Below are positions 23,967 through 32,163 of a DNA stretch of 41,090 bases, piece after piece. The position numbers and the translations under genes are program-made. Under the pieces are notes generated by a model. That model was not told the origin of the DNA. It saw nothing but the letters and a program-made list of their open reading frames with translations, and did not search any database. The stretch's first letter is position 1. Every line of letters begins with the position of its first letter. The stretch comes from Specibacter cremeus. GTDB lineage: Bacteria; Actinomycetota; Actinomycetes; Actinomycetales; Micrococcaceae. Location: positions 1 through 41,090 of the forward strand of contig NZ_RWKQ01000044.1 of the NCBI RefSeq assembly GCF_003946885.1, given 5' to 3'.

Positions 23967-26087
23967 CTAGTCCGGGAACTCGGCGCCGAGCGTGGAGAGG
24001 ACGCCGAACGCCTTGGCCTGGATCTCCCGCCATTCGTCGTCCGCCGACGAGTCCGCCGTGATCGCCCCGCCCACGCCCAGGCCAAGCCGGGTGCCGCCGT
24101 CGTCCGTGGGCACAAGGACCAGCGTGCGGATCGGGACCGACAGGTCGGCGGCCGCGTTCAGCGAGAAATAGCCGATCGCGCCCGAATACACGCCCCGCGG
24201 CGCATCCTCCAGCGCGTCCAGGATCGCCATGGTGCTGATCTTCGGCGCCCCCGTCATGGACCCGGCCGGGAACGCCGCCGCCACCGCCTCCGCCCGTGAC
24301 ACGCCGGGGGCCAGCCGCGCCTCGACCGTGCTGACCAGCTGGTGCACGGTCGCGTAGCTCTCGAGCGCGCACAGGCGCGGCACGGCCAGCGTCGACGGCT
24401 GCGCGAAGTGCGACAAGTCGTTGCGCAGCAGGTCCACGATCATCACGTTCTCGGCCCGGTCCTTCGCCGACGCCCCCAGGTCCGCGCGCAGCGCCGCATC
24501 CACCACCGGGTCCGGATCGCGCCGCCGGGTGCCCTTGATCGGCTCGGCCCGCATGAGCCCGGCCGCATCCAGGCGCAGGAACCGCTCCGGCGAGGAACTG
24601 CACACCTCCAGCGCCCCGAACCGCAGGTACGCCGCAAACGGGGCCGGGCTGCGCCGCCGCAGCGCCCGGTAGCAGTCCCAGCCGTCCAGGCGGGCCGGCG
24701 TTTCCGTGGTCAGTGCCGTGGTCAGGCACACCTCGTACGTGTTGCCGTCACGGATCTGCCGCTGCGCCGCCGCGATCTTCGCCTTGTACGCCGGCTCGGG
24801 GTCGCGGATGGCGAAATGCAGGGGAGGGAACGACGGCGTGGGCCGGGCCGGGTGCCCGGGCGCGCCAACGACGCGGCGCACCCCCTCCCGCCACCGTTCG
24901 GCCTCGTCGAGCGTGGCCCGGTTGCCCGGTTCGGCCAGCGTGAGCAGGAACAGGGAGCGCCCCTGATGGTCGACGACGACGGCCCGTCCGGCGAACAGCA
25001 GCAGGGCGTCGGGGGTGTCCGCCGCGCGGCCGGGCGCCGTGCCGCCGGTCTCGCGCTTGAGCTCATAACCCAGGTAGCCGAGCCAGCCGAGCGTGAACTC
25101 GCACGGGTAGCCGTCCGGCGCCTTCACGGCCCGGCGCCCCCAGGACGCGTCGAGCCGGCGGAAGAACGGGCCGGGGATGCGCGTGGACACGGTGCCCGCG
25201 TCCGTCCGGGCGGTGACCGTGGTGGCGCCGTCCCGGTGCTCGGCGGTGCGGCCGAAGTGCCCGGCATCGTCGGCCAGGATCGAGAACCGGGACTGGCCGG
25301 CCGGCACGTTGGCCGTCGGCAGGACGGCCGGGCCGCCCGGGCTCGGCTCCGCACTGGAGCTGTCCAGCCACACGGCGTTCGCGCGGGCGCCGCAAAGTGC
25401 GTCGAACAGGTCCTCCACGGCCAGCCCGGCCGGCCAGCCGAGGCGCTCCACCGTGAATTCCAGGCCGCGGTGCCGCGCCCGTTCCGGCGCGAGCAGCTGC
25501 TCCAGCGCCGGCAGCTCGCCAAGCCCGTCCAAGACGCGTTCCGGCGTGCCGGAGGCCGCATCCCCGGACGCGTCCCCGACCGAGGCGTCCACGACGATGT
25601 CCGCCCGCGCCCGCATGTCCGCACCCGCGAACAAGGCGTCCTCCTGGGCCGCCCACATGTCCCAGAACGGGGCGTAGGTCTCGCCGTCGCGGTCCAGCGC
25701 CCGGTGCTTGCGCGCCTCGTCCGGCGCGTCGACCCAGATCACGGCGTCCAGGAACGGCAGCGCCGAGGCATGGGCGGCCCCCACCCCCTCCACGAGCACG
25801 ACGTCGGCGACGGCGCTCGTGCGGGAGGCGCCGTCGTAATGGTGCGCCCAGTCCCACCCGGACCAGTGCGCGTCACGACCCTCGGCCAGCGGCGTGAGGA
25901 CGGCGGCGACGTACCTGTCGACGCCGGCGGCCAGCCCGTTCCAGCCGGGGTAGATGTCCTCGAGGTGGAACAGCGTCACACTCCGGTGCCGGCGCAGCAG
26001 GGCGGCCAGCTCGAGCGCCAGCGTTGTCTTTCCGGCCCCGGAGCGCCCGTCGACGGCGATGATGACCGGGCGGCCGGCATCAGCCAC
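23967..26087 (-). CDS. pabB: P-loop kinase-like domain fused to aminodeoxychorismate synthase component I
   Basis: A 706-residue fusion. Residues ~1-200 are a uridine-kinase-like P-loop NTPase (VDGRSGAGKTTLALELA, Lys20; then HLEDIYPGWNGL and DVVLVEGVGAA). Residues ~210-706 are PabB, with the chorismate-binding motifs EPIKGTRRR (the PIKGT lysine distinguishes PabB from TrpE's PIAGT), FPAGSMTGAPK, GVYSGAIGYF and GGAITADSSADDEW. No PabA glutamine amidotransferase domain is attached. GTG 26087 overlaps the stop of the phosphatase gene. It makes aminodeoxychorismate for folate, or a related chorismate product; the role of the kinase part is unknown. Confidence 0.85.
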   Translation of the reverse strand: MADAGRPVIIAVDGRSGAGKTTLALELAALLRRHRSVTLFHLEDIYPGWNGLAAGVDRYVAAVLTPLAEGRDAHWSGWDWAHHYDGASRTSAVADVVLVEGVGAAHASALPFLDAVIWVDAPDEARKHRALDRDGETYAPFWDMWAAQEDALFAGADMRARADIVVDASVGDASGDAASGTPERVLDGLGELPALEQLLAPERARHRGLEFTVERLGWPAGLAVEDLFDALCGARANAVWLDSSSAEPSPGGPAVLPTANVPAGQSRFSILADDAGHFGRTAEHRDGATTVTARTDAGTVSTRIPGPFFRRLDASWGRRAVKAPDGYPCEFTLGWLGYLGYELKRETGGTAPGRAADTPDALLLFAGRAVVVDHQGRSLFLLTLAEPGNRATLDEAERWREGVRRVVGAPGHPARPTPSFPPLHFAIRDPEPAYKAKIAAAQRQIRDGNTYEVCLTTALTTETPARLDGWDCYRALRRRSPAPFAAYLRFGALEVCSSSPERFLRLDAAGLMRAEPIKGTRRRDPDPVVDAALRADLGASAKDRAENVMIVDLLRNDLSHFAQPSTLAVPRLCALESYATVHQLVSTVEARLAPGVSRAEAVAAAFPAGSMTGAPKISTMAILDALEDAPRGVYSGAIGYFSLNAAADLSVPIRTLVLVPTDDGGTRLGLGVGGAITADSSADDEWREIQAKAFGVLSTLGAEFPD

Positions 26088-26565
26088 GGGCGTGCGTCAG
26101 GATGCCCGGGATGGCCGCCTGGATCAGCTGCCGGCTCGCCTCGAAATCGCGCATGTCCCCATACCAGGGGTCGTAGATGCCCAGTTGGGCCGGCGGCTTG
26201 CCGACAACTGCCGGGTCGAAGCCGCGCAGCATGCGCACCTTGGCGGCCGCGCGGTCGTCGGGCGCCAGGGCCAGCAGCGCCTCGTAATGGTCGACGTCCA
26301 GGGCCAGGATGAGGTCGCGTTCGGCGAACCAGGCCTGCTCGAATTGGCGGGCCCGGTGCCCGGAAGAGTCGATGCCGTGCCGCGCCAGCAGCCGCCCGGC
26401 GCGTTCGTCGATCGGGCTGCCGACCTCCCAGCCGGTGGTCCCGGCCGAGTCGACCGCGACGTCGACGCCGCGTTCGGCCGCGGCCGCTGCGATCATGAGT
26501 TCGGCCATGGGGGAGCGGCAGATATTGCCGGTGCAAACGGTGATGATCCGGTACGGCGACGTCAT
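26080..26565 (-). CDS. Low-molecular-weight protein tyrosine phosphatase
   Basis: A 161-residue enzyme. The P-loop VCTGNICRS holds the nucleophile Cys11 and Arg17 (C-x5-R), and the general-acid motif appears as IYDPWYGDM. The length is typical. It removes phosphate from phosphotyrosine or phosphoarginine; the substrate cannot be told from sequence. Its stop overlaps the GTG of the kinase-PabB fusion, so the two are co-translated. Confidence 0.92.
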   Translation of the reverse strand: MTSPYRIITVCTGNICRSPMAELMIAAAAAERGVDVAVDSAGTTGWEVGSPIDERAGRLLARHGIDSSGHRARQFEQAWFAERDLILALDVDHYEALLALAPDDRAAAKVRMLRGFDPAVVGKPPAQLGIYDPWYGDMRDFEASRQLIQAAIPGILTHARG

Positions 26566-26595
26566 GGATCCAAGCGTAGCGCCCGAGGGGCCCGG

Positions 26596-26937
26596 TCAGA
26601 ACGGCGGGTGGCCGTGGTTCCGCACGTAGCTCCGGTACCAGGGCCAGCGGATGGCGGCGGCGACGACCAGCCAGACGCCGAGCCCGGCGGCGACGATGAG
26701 GAAGACGATGCCGGCGGCCGTTGCGGCCGGTGCGTGCCAGGCCAGGCCGGCGAGGAGGGCCGCGACGCCGAGTGCGATGAGGGCCAACCCGTAGCTGAAC
26801 GCGCCGAGTGGATGGCGCAGACCGGGCAGGCGCAAAAAGCCACCGGTGCGGGCCCGGCTCAGCCAGGGCAGCGGCTCACCCGAGGCGTCGGTGTCGCCGG
26901 CCGCGACGGGCCGGCGGCCGAATCCATTGGTGCTCAT
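26596..26937 (-). CDS. Hypothetical membrane protein
   Basis: A 113-residue protein not recognised as a named family. A ~40-residue polar N-terminus (MSTNGFGRRPVAAGDTDASG) is followed by two hydrophobic helices (about residues 45-65 and 72-92) and a basic-aromatic tail (RWPWYRSYVRNHGHPP). It reads in the same direction as the phosphatase, 30 bp upstream of it. The composition and codon usage look native. Confidence 0.65.
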   Translation of the reverse strand: MSTNGFGRRPVAAGDTDASGEPLPWLSRARTGGFLRLPGLRHPLGAFSYGLALIALGVAALLAGLAWHAPAATAAGIVFLIVAAGLGVWLVVAAAIRWPWYRSYVRNHGHPPF

Positions 26938-26978
26938 GTGCGTGGCCTAACTGTTCGCGTGGTGCGGCGCGAGGAAGC

Positions 26979-27602
26979 CTACACCACTGCCAGCAGGATG
27001 GCCACGAGGATGAACAGGACCCCGAAGGTCCGGTTGAGCGTGCGCTGCCCGTGCTCGCTGTGGGTCAGGTGCTTGAGCTGCTTGGCGCCGGCGGCGAACA
27101 CGAACCACATGACGATGACGTCGATGGCCACGACGGTCAGGGTCAGGATGATGTACTGCCCCAGCAGCGGTTCGGCCGGCCGGATGAACTGCGGCATGAA
27201 GGCCAGGAAGAAGACGATCGCCTTCGGGTTGAGCAGGTTCACCCACAGGCCGCGGGTGAACATCGAGGTGCCCGACTCGAGGGCCACGGCGGGTGCGGCG
27301 TCGTCGTCCATCTTTTCCACCTTGGCCAGGAGCTTCCGCACGCCCAGGTACACCAGGTAGGCCGCGCCGACGTAGCGGATCAGGTGGAAGGCCAGCGGCG
27401 AGCTGGCGACCAGGATGCCCACGCCGGCGGCCACGATGACCACATGCACCACCAGGGCCAGCTGCTGGCCCAGGATGCCCCAGAGGGAGCGCCGGAACCC
27501 GGCCGTGAGGGCGTTGGACATGGTGTTGATGGCCCCGGCCCCGGGCGTCAGGCTGATCATCGCGCCGGCGCCGGCCAGGGCAAGCCACAAGGAGAATTCC
27601 AC
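26979..27602 (-). CDS. LysE/RhtB family amino acid exporter
   Basis: A 207-residue protein with six helices. ISLTPGAGAINTMSNALTAG corresponds to the family motif SxxPGPxxxxxxxxxxxxG, and VNLLNPKAIVFFLAFMPQF is the conserved central segment. GTG 27602 is preceded by a short weak binding site. It probably exports homoserine, threonine or a related amino acid; the substrate is not determinable from sequence. A ~25-residue cytoplasmic loop (KVEKMDDDAAPAVALES) lies between helices 3 and 4. Confidence 0.88.
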   Translation of the reverse strand: MEFSLWLALAGAGAMISLTPGAGAINTMSNALTAGFRRSLWGILGQQLALVVHVVIVAAGVGILVASSPLAFHLIRYVGAAYLVYLGVRKLLAKVEKMDDDAAPAVALESGTSMFTRGLWVNLLNPKAIVFFLAFMPQFIRPAEPLLGQYIILTLTVVAIDVIVMWFVFAAGAKQLKHLTHSEHGQRTLNRTFGVLFILVAILLAVV

Positions 27603-27716
27603 CAGCCAAGTTTACGGGGTCGGCGTGCCCGCGACTGGACGGGGTGCGCAGACGGGGTCGGCATGACACCGCCGAGGCAGCCGGGCCAACCCCGCCCGAG
27701 AATGACGGTCATCGCA

Positions 27717-28106
27717 CTACCGGGGCTGGACGACGGCGACACCGACGGAGCGGGCGTGGTCGCCGAGCTTGTCGTCGTACGTCACGATCGCATCGACGTC
27801 CAACGCGATGGCTGCGGCAAGGTGCAGCGCGTCGAGCGACCGCAGGTGTTCGCCGGGGAGGAGGCCGGCCTGCAGGAAGAGGGGAGCCGGCATCTCGTAG
27901 AGGTCGATCCCCTCGAGGAAGGCGCTGACGTGCTCCTGGTAGATGGACGGGGCCCGCTGGGCGGCGCGGCGCATCTCCGTCTCGAGGAGGCGGCAGGCCA
28001 CCAGGGACGGTCCGGCGGCATCAATGGCCTCGGCGAGGGCTGCCGACTCGGGCTCCTCGACAATAAGCTTGAGCGCGGCCGAGGTGTCCATGTACCAGGT
28101 GGCCAT
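27717..28106 (-). CDS. vapC: PIN-domain toxin, VapC family
   Basis: A 129-residue PIN-domain ribonuclease. The acidic active-site residues are visible in YMDTSAALKL (Asp7), LLETEMRRA, LRSLDALHLAAA and VTYDDKLGDHA. ATG 28106 (MATWYMDTS) fits the family; the longer frame to 28139 overlaps the antitoxin gene. It lies 7 nt downstream of the antitoxin, so the two form a toxin-antitoxin operon. VapC toxins cleave tRNA or rRNA. Confidence 0.9.
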   Translation of the reverse strand: MATWYMDTSAALKLIVEEPESAALAEAIDAAGPSLVACRLLETEMRRAAQRAPSIYQEHVSAFLEGIDLYEMPAPLFLQAGLLPGEHLRSLDALHLAAAIALDVDAIVTYDDKLGDHARSVGVAVVQPR

Positions 28107-28113
28107 CTGCCGC

Positions 28114-28371
28114 TCAGCGCTCCCCGCGGAGCTCTTCAAGGATCTGCCCGGTTGGGACCGCTCCCGTCACACGCGGCTGCTCGGCGTAGCGGACCCGGCG
28201 CCGCGCCGGCCTCCCCAGCGGCAGGCCGGCCTCCTTCTCCGAAGGCAGCACCGGGCGGAGGACGGCCACGCTCACGCCGTTCTTCGTCACCAGGAACGAT
28301 TCTCCCGCCTCGACCGCGCGGATGACCTGGGCGTTGTCATTGCGCAGCTCTCGCTGTGTGATGGACTTCAC
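28114..28371 (-). CDS. vapB: Antitoxin, Phd/YefM or VapB type
   Basis: An 85-residue protein: N-terminal DNA-binding part (KSITQRELRNDNAQVIRAVE, ESFLVTKNGVSVAVLRPV) of the Phd/YefM fold, then a basic toxin-binding tail (RPARRRVRY). GTG 28371 is chosen because a -10 box ends 6 nt upstream, suggesting a leaderless mRNA; the frame is open to 28428 but without a binding site. It neutralises the following PIN toxin and represses the operon. Confidence 0.85.
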   Translation of the reverse strand: MKSITQRELRNDNAQVIRAVEAGESFLVTKNGVSVAVLRPVLPSEKEAGLPLGRPARRRVRYAEQPRVTGAVPTGQILEELRGER

Positions 28372-28377
28372 TCGCCT

Positions 28378-28399
28378 AGTGTAGCACATCTGTAGCACA
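28378..28399 (-). promoter_or_regulatory. Toxin-antitoxin promoter with a direct repeat
   Basis: On the minus strand TACACT (28383-28378) is a -10 box 6 nt before the antitoxin GTG. The 9-mer TGTGCTACA occurs twice at an 11-nt interval (plus-strand 28380-28388 and 28391-28399), so both copies face the same side of the helix and one overlaps the -10. This is a plausible antitoxin operator. Confidence 0.45.
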
Positions 28400-28489
28400 G
28401 GCGGTGAGGTATTCTCGCATGACGGCATTCGGGGCTGCGGCGTGGCTATCGAGTCGTCTCACGAACTCGACTTGTGCAAGAGCCGCACC

Positions 28490-28852
28490 GAACCGCCCGT
28501 TGCCGAATATCTGTCTCGGCACCTCGGCGGTGGCAACCAACTCGCGACCCGGATGCGCCCCGCACACGACGTGGAGCACCTCGAAGTTCCAGTACGGTGC
28601 CCAGAAGTCGGTCACCAGCATCGTCTCCGGGTGCCAGCGTCGGAAACACCCCGGGCTGCTCCATGGCCGTGAACCGGCGCTTGGGTGAGATGGTGATCGG
28701 GTCAGCTGATCGGTGCGCGCCGCGTGCTCCCAGGCCAGGGGCCCGTCGACCCGGATGCCGGTTTCGTCCGCCTCCAGCACCGGAGCCGCGGCGTGGTCGT
28801 GGCTGGCGTTGCCCGAACTCCACGCGGGTAGGCGCCGCACCACTGGGGTCAA
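28490..28852 (-). pseudogene. IS66-family transposase remnant
   Basis: Fragments of the central IS66 transposase remain: LEADETGIRVDGPLAWEHAA (family HADETGWRVDG), then in a shifted frame SPKRRFTAMEQPGVFPTL (family KRGREAMDAxGxLP), then back in the first frame VTDFWAPYW, HVVCGAHPGRELVATAE (family HDCWxPYW, HALCxAHLLREL). Two compensating frameshifts and the loss of both ends show decay. No terminal repeats are visible. It marks the stretch 27717-29450 as an accessory region. Confidence 0.75.
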
Positions 28853-28988
28853 CGTTCATGTCGCCTGCACCTTGATCGGGGGCCTCACCCAGGCCTCCAG
28901 CCCGCTGCTTGGCTCGGCCCACGATGTGAAGGCCCTCGCCCCAATCCGGCCTGCTCGAGACGGCGGCAGGTCGGCGATTCGCGACCAG

Positions 28989-29450
28989 TCAGCCATCGCC
29001 GCCCGACGGGGACCGTTTCCACTCGCGCATGGTCGACGGCAGGTCGGCGTAGCGGTCGCCGTACAGCTCGAAGTACGAATTGCCGTACAGCGATATCCAG
29101 CTGTCCGCGGTAAATACCAGGTGGGCGAGCAGCCGGAACCCGCGAGAATCGGCAAGCTTCCGCAGGGCTTCGGAATCCGCGTCCAGGTCCTTGTCGACGT
29201 AGCCCCAGGGCGCTATGTCGCCCGCATGCGCGATGCCGAAGAATCGTGTCTCTTCCGGGTCGAGGCGCTCGACGATCGCGTCGATATGCGGCTTCAGGGA
29301 ACCATCGAACTCCTCGGACACCACTCGGACGGAAACGGGCTCCAGGTCGCGGTCGGCCTCGATGAGGACGAGCTTGTCCGTCGTGCCGCCGTCGCACAGG
29401 AGATGGGGCTGGGCAAGTATTTCGAAGTCAAAGCCTGCTTGGATGATCAT
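28989..29450 (-). CDS. Uncharacterised protein, possibly a degenerate RadC/JAB-like fold
   Basis: A 153-residue protein not recognised with confidence. FFGIAHAGDIAPWGYVDKDL, DADSEALRKLADSRGFRLLA and HLVFTADSWISLYG resemble in order the HNHPSG, helix and LxDHxIxxxxxxxSL parts of RadC/JAB (MPN) domains. The metal-binding His-x-His and Ser are not kept, so it would not be an active JAMM protease. The start ATG 29450 lacks a strong binding site. It sits next to the IS66 remnant and may be an acquired orphan. Confidence 0.5.
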   Translation of the reverse strand: MIIQAGFDFEILAQPHLLCDGGTTDKLVLIEADRDLEPVSVRVVSEEFDGSLKPHIDAIVERLDPEETRFFGIAHAGDIAPWGYVDKDLDADSEALRKLADSRGFRLLAHLVFTADSWISLYGNSYFELYGDRYADLPSTMREWKRSPSGGDG

Positions 29451-29542
29451 GTCCAGACGCTACGGCCGGCCCAGCGCGTCAGCCAGACCGTCCGGCGCCC
29501 CTATGGACGCCGCCCAGCGCGCCGGCCCCTGTGGAGGACGGG

Positions 29543-30124
29543 TCAGGAGAGGCCCCGCAGCGCCCGCTCCAGCCGGCGGTCCGGGACCAGCCAGATGCCG
29601 GCCACCACGGCGTAGGCCGCCAACGCCAGCGCGGGCTGCACGAGCGCCAGCAGGCAGCCGGCCACATAGATGACCGGCGAGACGAGGCCCTTGACGTTGC
29701 GGCCGATCGCCCGCGCCAGCGGCCCGCCGCGGCCCTGCCGGCGGATGAACAGGGCCTGCAGGATGGCGTACGCGACCGCCGCGAGCAGCAGGTTCACCCC
29801 GTACACGAACACCGGCACCACGGCGAACCCGGACCCGTCCATCCACCGGGTCATGAACGGCACCAGCGACAACCAGAACAGCAGGTGCAGGTTCGCCCAC
29901 AGGATGCCGCCGCTGATGTCACCGGCCAGTTTCACCATGTGGTGGTGGTTGTTCCAGTAGATGCCGATGTACAGGAAGCTGAGCACGTAGCTCAACAGGG
30001 ACGGCACCGCGCCGACCAGCCCGGCCCAGCCGTGGTCCACCGGCGTGTGCAGGTCCAGCACCATGATGGTGATGATGATGGCCAGCACCCCGTCGCTGAG
30101 CGCCTCGAGCCGGTTCTTCTCCAT
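29543..30124 (-). CDS. TMEM175 (DUF1211) family potassium channel-like protein
   Basis: A 193-residue membrane protein with about six helices. KNRLEALSDGVLAIIITIMV is the TMEM175 filter motif (FSDGVxAIxxTLLVL), and NHHHMVKLAGDISGGILWAN is the conserved second motif. Bacterial members have one such repeat and form tetrameric, leak-type K+ channels. GGGAGAAG precedes ATG 30124. The frame is open to 30478 but only as antisense-like noise upstream. Confidence 0.86.
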   Translation of the reverse strand: MEKNRLEALSDGVLAIIITIMVLDLHTPVDHGWAGLVGAVPSLLSYVLSFLYIGIYWNNHHHMVKLAGDISGGILWANLHLLFWLSLVPFMTRWMDGSGFAVVPVFVYGVNLLLAAVAYAILQALFIRRQGRGGPLARAIGRNVKGLVSPVIYVAGCLLALVQPALALAAYAVVAGIWLVPDRRLERALRGLS

Positions 30125-30147
30125 ATCTTCTCCCGGGCGGTTGTGCC

Positions 30148-30954
30148 CTATGCCCGGGCGATGATCTCCCCGTTGGGGATCAGGAACCAGCCGTCGGGTG
30201 ACTCGCCCCACGCCCGCCAGCCCGCCGAGATCCGTGCCAGCTTGGCCGCATCGGCCAGCCCGTACCGCCCGGCCTGCTCCGCGAAGGCGGACTGCAGCAC
30301 CCGGTCCGCCCAGACGCCGGCATGCCAGCGGCGCTCCTCCTCCGTGGCGTACAGCCAGTTGGACGACGACGCGCGCATGTCCGTGAACCCGGCCGCCCGC
30401 GCCCAGTGCAGCAGCCGGCGCCCGGCGTCCGGCTGGGCGTTGTTGTGCCGGGCCAGCTCCTGGTACAGCGCCATCCACTCGTCCAGCTCCGGCAGAAGCG
30501 GGTACCAGGCCATGGCGTGGAAGTCGGCGTCGCGTACGGCCACGACGCCACCCGGCTTGGCCACCCGGCGCATCTCGCGCAACGCCTCCACCGGGTCGCT
30601 CAGGTGTTGGAGCACCTGGTGGGCGTGCACCACGTCGAAGGTGTCGTCCGGGAAGTCCAGGCCGTAGACGTCGCCGATGTCGAAGCTGATGTTGTTCAGG
30701 TGCCGCCCGGCCGCGTATTCGGTCGCGGTGGCCACGACCTCCGGGGCCCGGTCCAGCCCGAGGACCTGCCCGGGGGCCACGAGTTGGGCGAAGTCGGCCG
30801 TGATCGTCCCCGGCCCGGACCCGACGTCGAGGACGCTCAGCCCGTGCGTGAGGTGCGGGAGGAGGTACGCGGCGGAATTCTGCGCGGTGCGCGACGCGTG
30901 CGACCGCAGCACGCTCTCATGGTGGCCGTGGCTGTAGACGTCGTCGGTGCTCAT
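30148..30954 (-). CDS. Class I SAM-dependent methyltransferase
   Basis: A 268-residue methyltransferase with motif I VLDVGSGPGTITADFA, the acidic post-I residue in LGLDRAPE, motif II-like FDVVHAHQVLQHLSDP and REMRRVAKPGGVVAVRDAD. This pattern is that of UbiE/COQ5-like small-molecule methyltransferases. The C-terminal half (WYATEEERRWHAGVWADR-type region) is probably the substrate lid. The substrate cannot be predicted. It is 24 bp upstream of the TMEM175-like gene and may be co-transcribed with it. Confidence 0.88.
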   Translation of the reverse strand: MSTDDVYSHGHHESVLRSHASRTAQNSAAYLLPHLTHGLSVLDVGSGPGTITADFAQLVAPGQVLGLDRAPEVVATATEYAAGRHLNNISFDIGDVYGLDFPDDTFDVVHAHQVLQHLSDPVEALREMRRVAKPGGVVAVRDADFHAMAWYPLLPELDEWMALYQELARHNNAQPDAGRRLLHWARAAGFTDMRASSSNWLYATEEERRWHAGVWADRVLQSAFAEQAGRYGLADAAKLARISAGWRAWGESPDGWFLIPNGEIIARA

Positions 30955-31062
30955 GGGGGGAGCGTACGCCCGCGCGCGGGCCGGTGCCAGAGCGCGTCCG
31001 CCCAGCGAAACGGAGGAACGACGGCGGCGCGCGCGTGCCGCCGTCGTCCGCCGGTCCCGGTG

Positions 31063-31875
31063 TCAGCGGGTGACGGGTTCCTGCAGTTCGGTCACCCACT
31101 GCTGCGGGTCGGCGCCCATGCCGTAGTCCAGGTACAGCTCCCGGTTGTAACCGGTGGAGGTGTACCCGTTCGCCTCGATCCACCGTGCGAGGGCCTGCAC
31201 GGACGGCATGACGTCGTCCATGGGGCCGCGGTGGATGAGCGTGGCCGCCTGCTCGACGGCCGGCAGGTCCACCACGTCGAACGCGCCGGTGGCGTGGGCC
31301 GGGATGGGGCAGCCGGCGTGGACGCGGACGCTGCCCTCGGTGCCCGCCTCGTAGTAGGCGATGCCGGGGCCGGTCGGGGTGATCCCGGCAGTCCGCAGTT
31401 CGGCGAACAACTGCTCGTAGAGCGGCTGGATGACCGGGCTGATCGAGGCCGGCTCAAAACTGTCCGCAACGCCGGACAGCTCGGCCAGGCGCACGGCCGG
31501 CAGGGACTTGATGGTGACGTCGTACTCGGGCATGGTGCCCTCCTTCTCGATGATGCGAAGACGCGCCTCGACCGCGGCCAGCCGGGCCGAGTCGGCGGCG
31601 AGCTGCTGCTGCAACTCGTGCCGGCGCAGGGCCAGCATGCCGCGCAGCTCGCTTGCGCCGGGGGCGTCGTCAAGGATCCCGGCCACCGTTTCCAGCGTGA
31701 AGCCGAGGTCCTTGAGCGCCACGATCCGGTTCAGCCGGGCCAGTTGCGCGGCCTCGTACAGCCGGTACCCGGTCGAGTCGATCCGGGCCGGGCGCAACAG
31801 GCCGATGCCGTCGTAGTGGCGCAGCATGCGGACCGAGACGTTGCCGGCCCTGGCGAAATCTCCTATTTGGAACAT
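31063..31875 (-). CDS. MerR-family regulator with GyrI-like effector domain
   Basis: A 270-residue regulator. Residues 1-70 are a MerR HTH (MFQIGDFARAGNVSVRMLRH, YDGIGLLRPARID), followed by a coiled dimerisation helix. Residues ~115-270 are a GyrI/BmrR-like small-molecule-binding domain (MPEYDVTIKSLPAVRLAELS, then WIEANGYTSTGYNRELYLDY). A glutamate in the pocket is plausible but not assignable. It is preceded by a 19-bp-spacer MerR promoter, so it probably activates itself on binding a lipophilic or cationic drug. Confidence 0.92.
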   Translation of the reverse strand: MFQIGDFARAGNVSVRMLRHYDGIGLLRPARIDSTGYRLYEAAQLARLNRIVALKDLGFTLETVAGILDDAPGASELRGMLALRRHELQQQLAADSARLAAVEARLRIIEKEGTMPEYDVTIKSLPAVRLAELSGVADSFEPASISPVIQPLYEQLFAELRTAGITPTGPGIAYYEAGTEGSVRVHAGCPIPAHATGAFDVVDLPAVEQAATLIHRGPMDDVMPSVQALARWIEANGYTSTGYNRELYLDYGMGADPQQWVTELQEPVTR

Positions 31876-31885
31876 GACACTCCTA

Positions 31886-31916
31886 CGTCTACGGCCTCAC
31901 ACGGTGTCAGGGTCAA
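31886..31916 (-). promoter_or_regulatory. MerR-type promoter with 19-bp spacer
   Basis: On the minus strand, TTGACC (31916-31911) and TAGACG (31891-31886) are separated by exactly 19 bp. The overlong spacer holds the palindrome-like CTGACACCGTGTGAGG. This is the hallmark of MerR-activated promoters, where the regulator untwists the DNA. AGGAG then precedes the regulator's ATG by 4 nt. Confidence 0.75.
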
Positions 31917-32011
31917 GGGTATTCTTCCGGTTCTTTCTCGGGCCGCCACGCCGCCACCCGCACCAGGGCACCCGGGCCGGGCACGCGCCGTCGTACTTTT
32001 GCCCTGAGTGA

Positions 32012-32086
32012 AAGTTGAGCGTACTCGACTCAACTTTATTTGACAGCGGATCACTCACGAGTAAAGTTGAGCCCAGAACGCTCAAC
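32012..32086 (+). promoter_or_regulatory. dnaK operon promoter with two HspR operators (HAIR)
   Basis: HAIR 1 (32014-32034) reads GTTGAGC-N7-ACTCAAC and extends to 9-bp arms at 32012-32036. HAIR 2 (32066-32086) is a perfect GTTGAGC-N7-GCTCAAC. Between them lies TTGACA (32040-32045), with TAAAGT (32062-32067) as -10 after a 16-bp spacer. HAIR 2 overlaps the -10. The sites match the HspR consensus CTTGAGT-N7-ACTCAAG, and hspR is the last gene of the operon, giving feedback repression relieved by heat. Confidence 0.88.
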
Positions 32087-32163
32087 AACCGCTGGTTGGG
32101 CGGCCCCGCGCCACCACGGCGCGGACCAGGTTCAGGCAGCGGACCGCGAAAGGAACACCACTT

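Noticed and set aside
28446-28922. Independent protein-coding gene in the alternative minus frame
   Set aside because: It only contains the frameshifted middle of the IS66 remnant (SPKRRFTAMEQPGVFP); the rest is shadow sequence.
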